NCBI GenBank assembly: GCA_020844525.1
Contig: JAJGAH010000125.1
Span: 1-7,247 of the forward strand
Source: Eubacterium sp.
GTDB lineage: Bacteria > Bacillota > Clostridia > Lachnospirales > Lachnospiraceae
Direction: 5' to 3'
Length of the DNA stretch: 7,247 bases
Position 1 is the first letter of the stretch, and each line of letters opens with the position of its first letter. The translations under genes were made by a program, and so were the position numbers. The notes under the pieces were generated by a model. It did not search any database, had not been told where the DNA came from, and was given only the letters and a program-made list of their open reading frames with translations. Positions 6,763-7,247 of the stretch are shown piece by piece.

Positions 6763-6791
6763 ATTATAGCACATCATTTTTCCTTTGTGTA
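6763..6791 (-). promoter_or_regulatory. typA promoter, extended -10
   Basis: On the - strand TGCTATAAT (6771-6763) is a consensus extended -10 element. A weak -35, TACACA (6791-6786), lies 17 bp upstream. The predicted start near 6756 gives typA a leader of about 190 nt. The region between this and the divergent promoter at 6869 holds no gene. Confidence 0.6.
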
Positions 6792-6868
6792 GTCTGCAAA
6801 GGTCTGATTTTATGCGGTTTTCACGAACTTTTTTGAACAGATTGAACGATAATCGTCTTTTCGTTATC

Positions 6869-6897
6869 TTGACAAGCCGTATGACAAACTATATAAT
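6869..6897 (+). promoter_or_regulatory. Perfect-consensus sigma-A promoter of the riboswitch transcript
   Basis: TTGACA (6869-6874) and TATAAT (6892-6897) are both perfect and separated by exactly 17 bp. Transcription should begin near 6904, a few bases before the lysine aptamer. High basal initiation suits control by premature termination. Confidence 0.88.
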
Positions 6898-6907
6898 CAG
6901 CCTATAT

Positions 6908-7073
6908 GTGATAGAGGTTGCGTATCTCATGAGTAACCGGTCTGATGTATCAGAGTACAGCTGAGGACATGGTAAAAGGGATGTACGCCGAAAGAGACTG
7001 ATCTCTGCAGTCAGCTTCTTGGGCGTGAATCGAACAGGTTCACGACTGTCATCAGACGATGGAGCGCTATCCG
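6908..7073 (+). promoter_or_regulatory. Lysine riboswitch (L-box) aptamer
   Basis: The conserved L-box elements appear in order: GATAGAGG (from 6910), ATGAGTA, GAGG, AAAGGGA, GCCGAA, CTTGGGC, CTGTCAT and GGAGCGCTATC. The closing stem P1 pairs GATAG (6910-6914) with CTATC (7067-7071). Two arm hairpins are clear: GACTG/CAGTC (6996-7000 with 7008-7012) and CGTGAA/TTCACG (7024-7029 with 7039-7044). In this family lysine binding represses lysine biosynthesis or uptake genes, usually by termination in Firmicutes. No coding start follows within the window, so the controlled gene (typically lysC, dapA, lysA or a lysine transporter) lies to the right. Confidence 0.96.
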
Positions 7074-7189
7074 CAGAATTTATTTGATGAAACCGGATTC
7101 CTGAAGCCTGCTTTTATATTACCCTGCCCGCACAGGCAGCTGTTTATATCACTTTTCATCAGGCCGCAAAGATAATGTCATAGCTGTAT

Positions 7190-7224
7190 CGTCCGCATTC
7201 TATGTTATATATGCGGGTGCTTTT
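7190..7224 (+). terminator. Probable lysine-dependent terminator
   Basis: CCGCAT (7193-7198) pairs with ATGCGG (7211-7216). The stem extends outward with two wobbles and a C-G pair to 7190/7219 and inward through TAT/ATA. CTTTT follows. It lies about 120 nt after the aptamer, where an expression platform is expected. An earlier hairpin, CTGCC/GGCAG (7124-7128 with 7135-7139), has a poorer T-tract and could be an alternative or competing structure. Confidence 0.6.
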
Positions 7225-7247
7225 GACAGGATTCTTACATCTGTTTC

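Noticed and set aside
6842..6870. Second promoter-like pair TTGAAC and TATCTT upstream of the riboswitch
   Set aside because: It is much weaker than the perfect promoter that overlaps its -10, and nothing else supports it.
7175..7183. ATG after the riboswitch as the start of the controlled gene
   Set aside because: It is followed by a stop codon after one further codon and has no suitably spaced ribosome binding site.
7223..7228. TTGACA near the right edge as another promoter
   Set aside because: The expected -10 would lie at the very edge of the window and cannot be read, and the bases belong to the T-tract of the terminator.

Overview
The window looks like the chromosome of a Gram-positive Clostridia, most likely a Lachnospiraceae member. 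The clues are a DnaD/DnaI-type primosome gene pair, strong Shine-Dalgarno sites, roughly balanced base composition, a Firmicutes-style lysine riboswitch and an unusually long, divergent PRPP synthetase. This is inference from gene content; genus cannot be fixed by reading alone.

Layout, left to right. The 3' end of murC (peptidoglycan precursor ligase) runs in from the left edge on the + strand. It is followed by hairpins, a probable intrinsic terminator and a 43-bp tandem duplication (516-601). Next on the + strand come a DnaD/DnaB-family replication-initiation gene (720-1832), a DnaI-type helicase-loader ATPase gene (1951-2997) and a ribose-phosphate pyrophosphokinase gene (3100-4287). A 10-bp inverted repeat overlaps a possible promoter just before prs. 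The prs stop codon lies inside the first of four 27-bp tandem repeats (4283-4390), and a very strong bidirectional terminator (4395-4441) follows. The 288 bases between that terminator and typA hold no gene, but carry two similar ~55-nt units in opposite orientation.

On the - strand, typA/bipA (6568 down to 4730) converges on prs. It has an extended -10 promoter and a leader of about 190 nt with an inverted repeat. Divergent from it, a perfect-consensus sigma-A promoter (6869-6897) drives a complete lysine riboswitch (about 6908-7073) and a downstream terminator. The regulated gene lies beyond the right edge.

The coding content is housekeeping: cell-wall synthesis, primosome assembly, nucleotide precursor synthesis, ribosome-associated GTPase and lysine homeostasis. 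I see no defence, mobile or secretion system. The less ordinary content is the set of intergenic repeats, the DnaB-like architecture of the DnaD-family protein beside dnaI, and the altered PRPP-binding loop of Prs.
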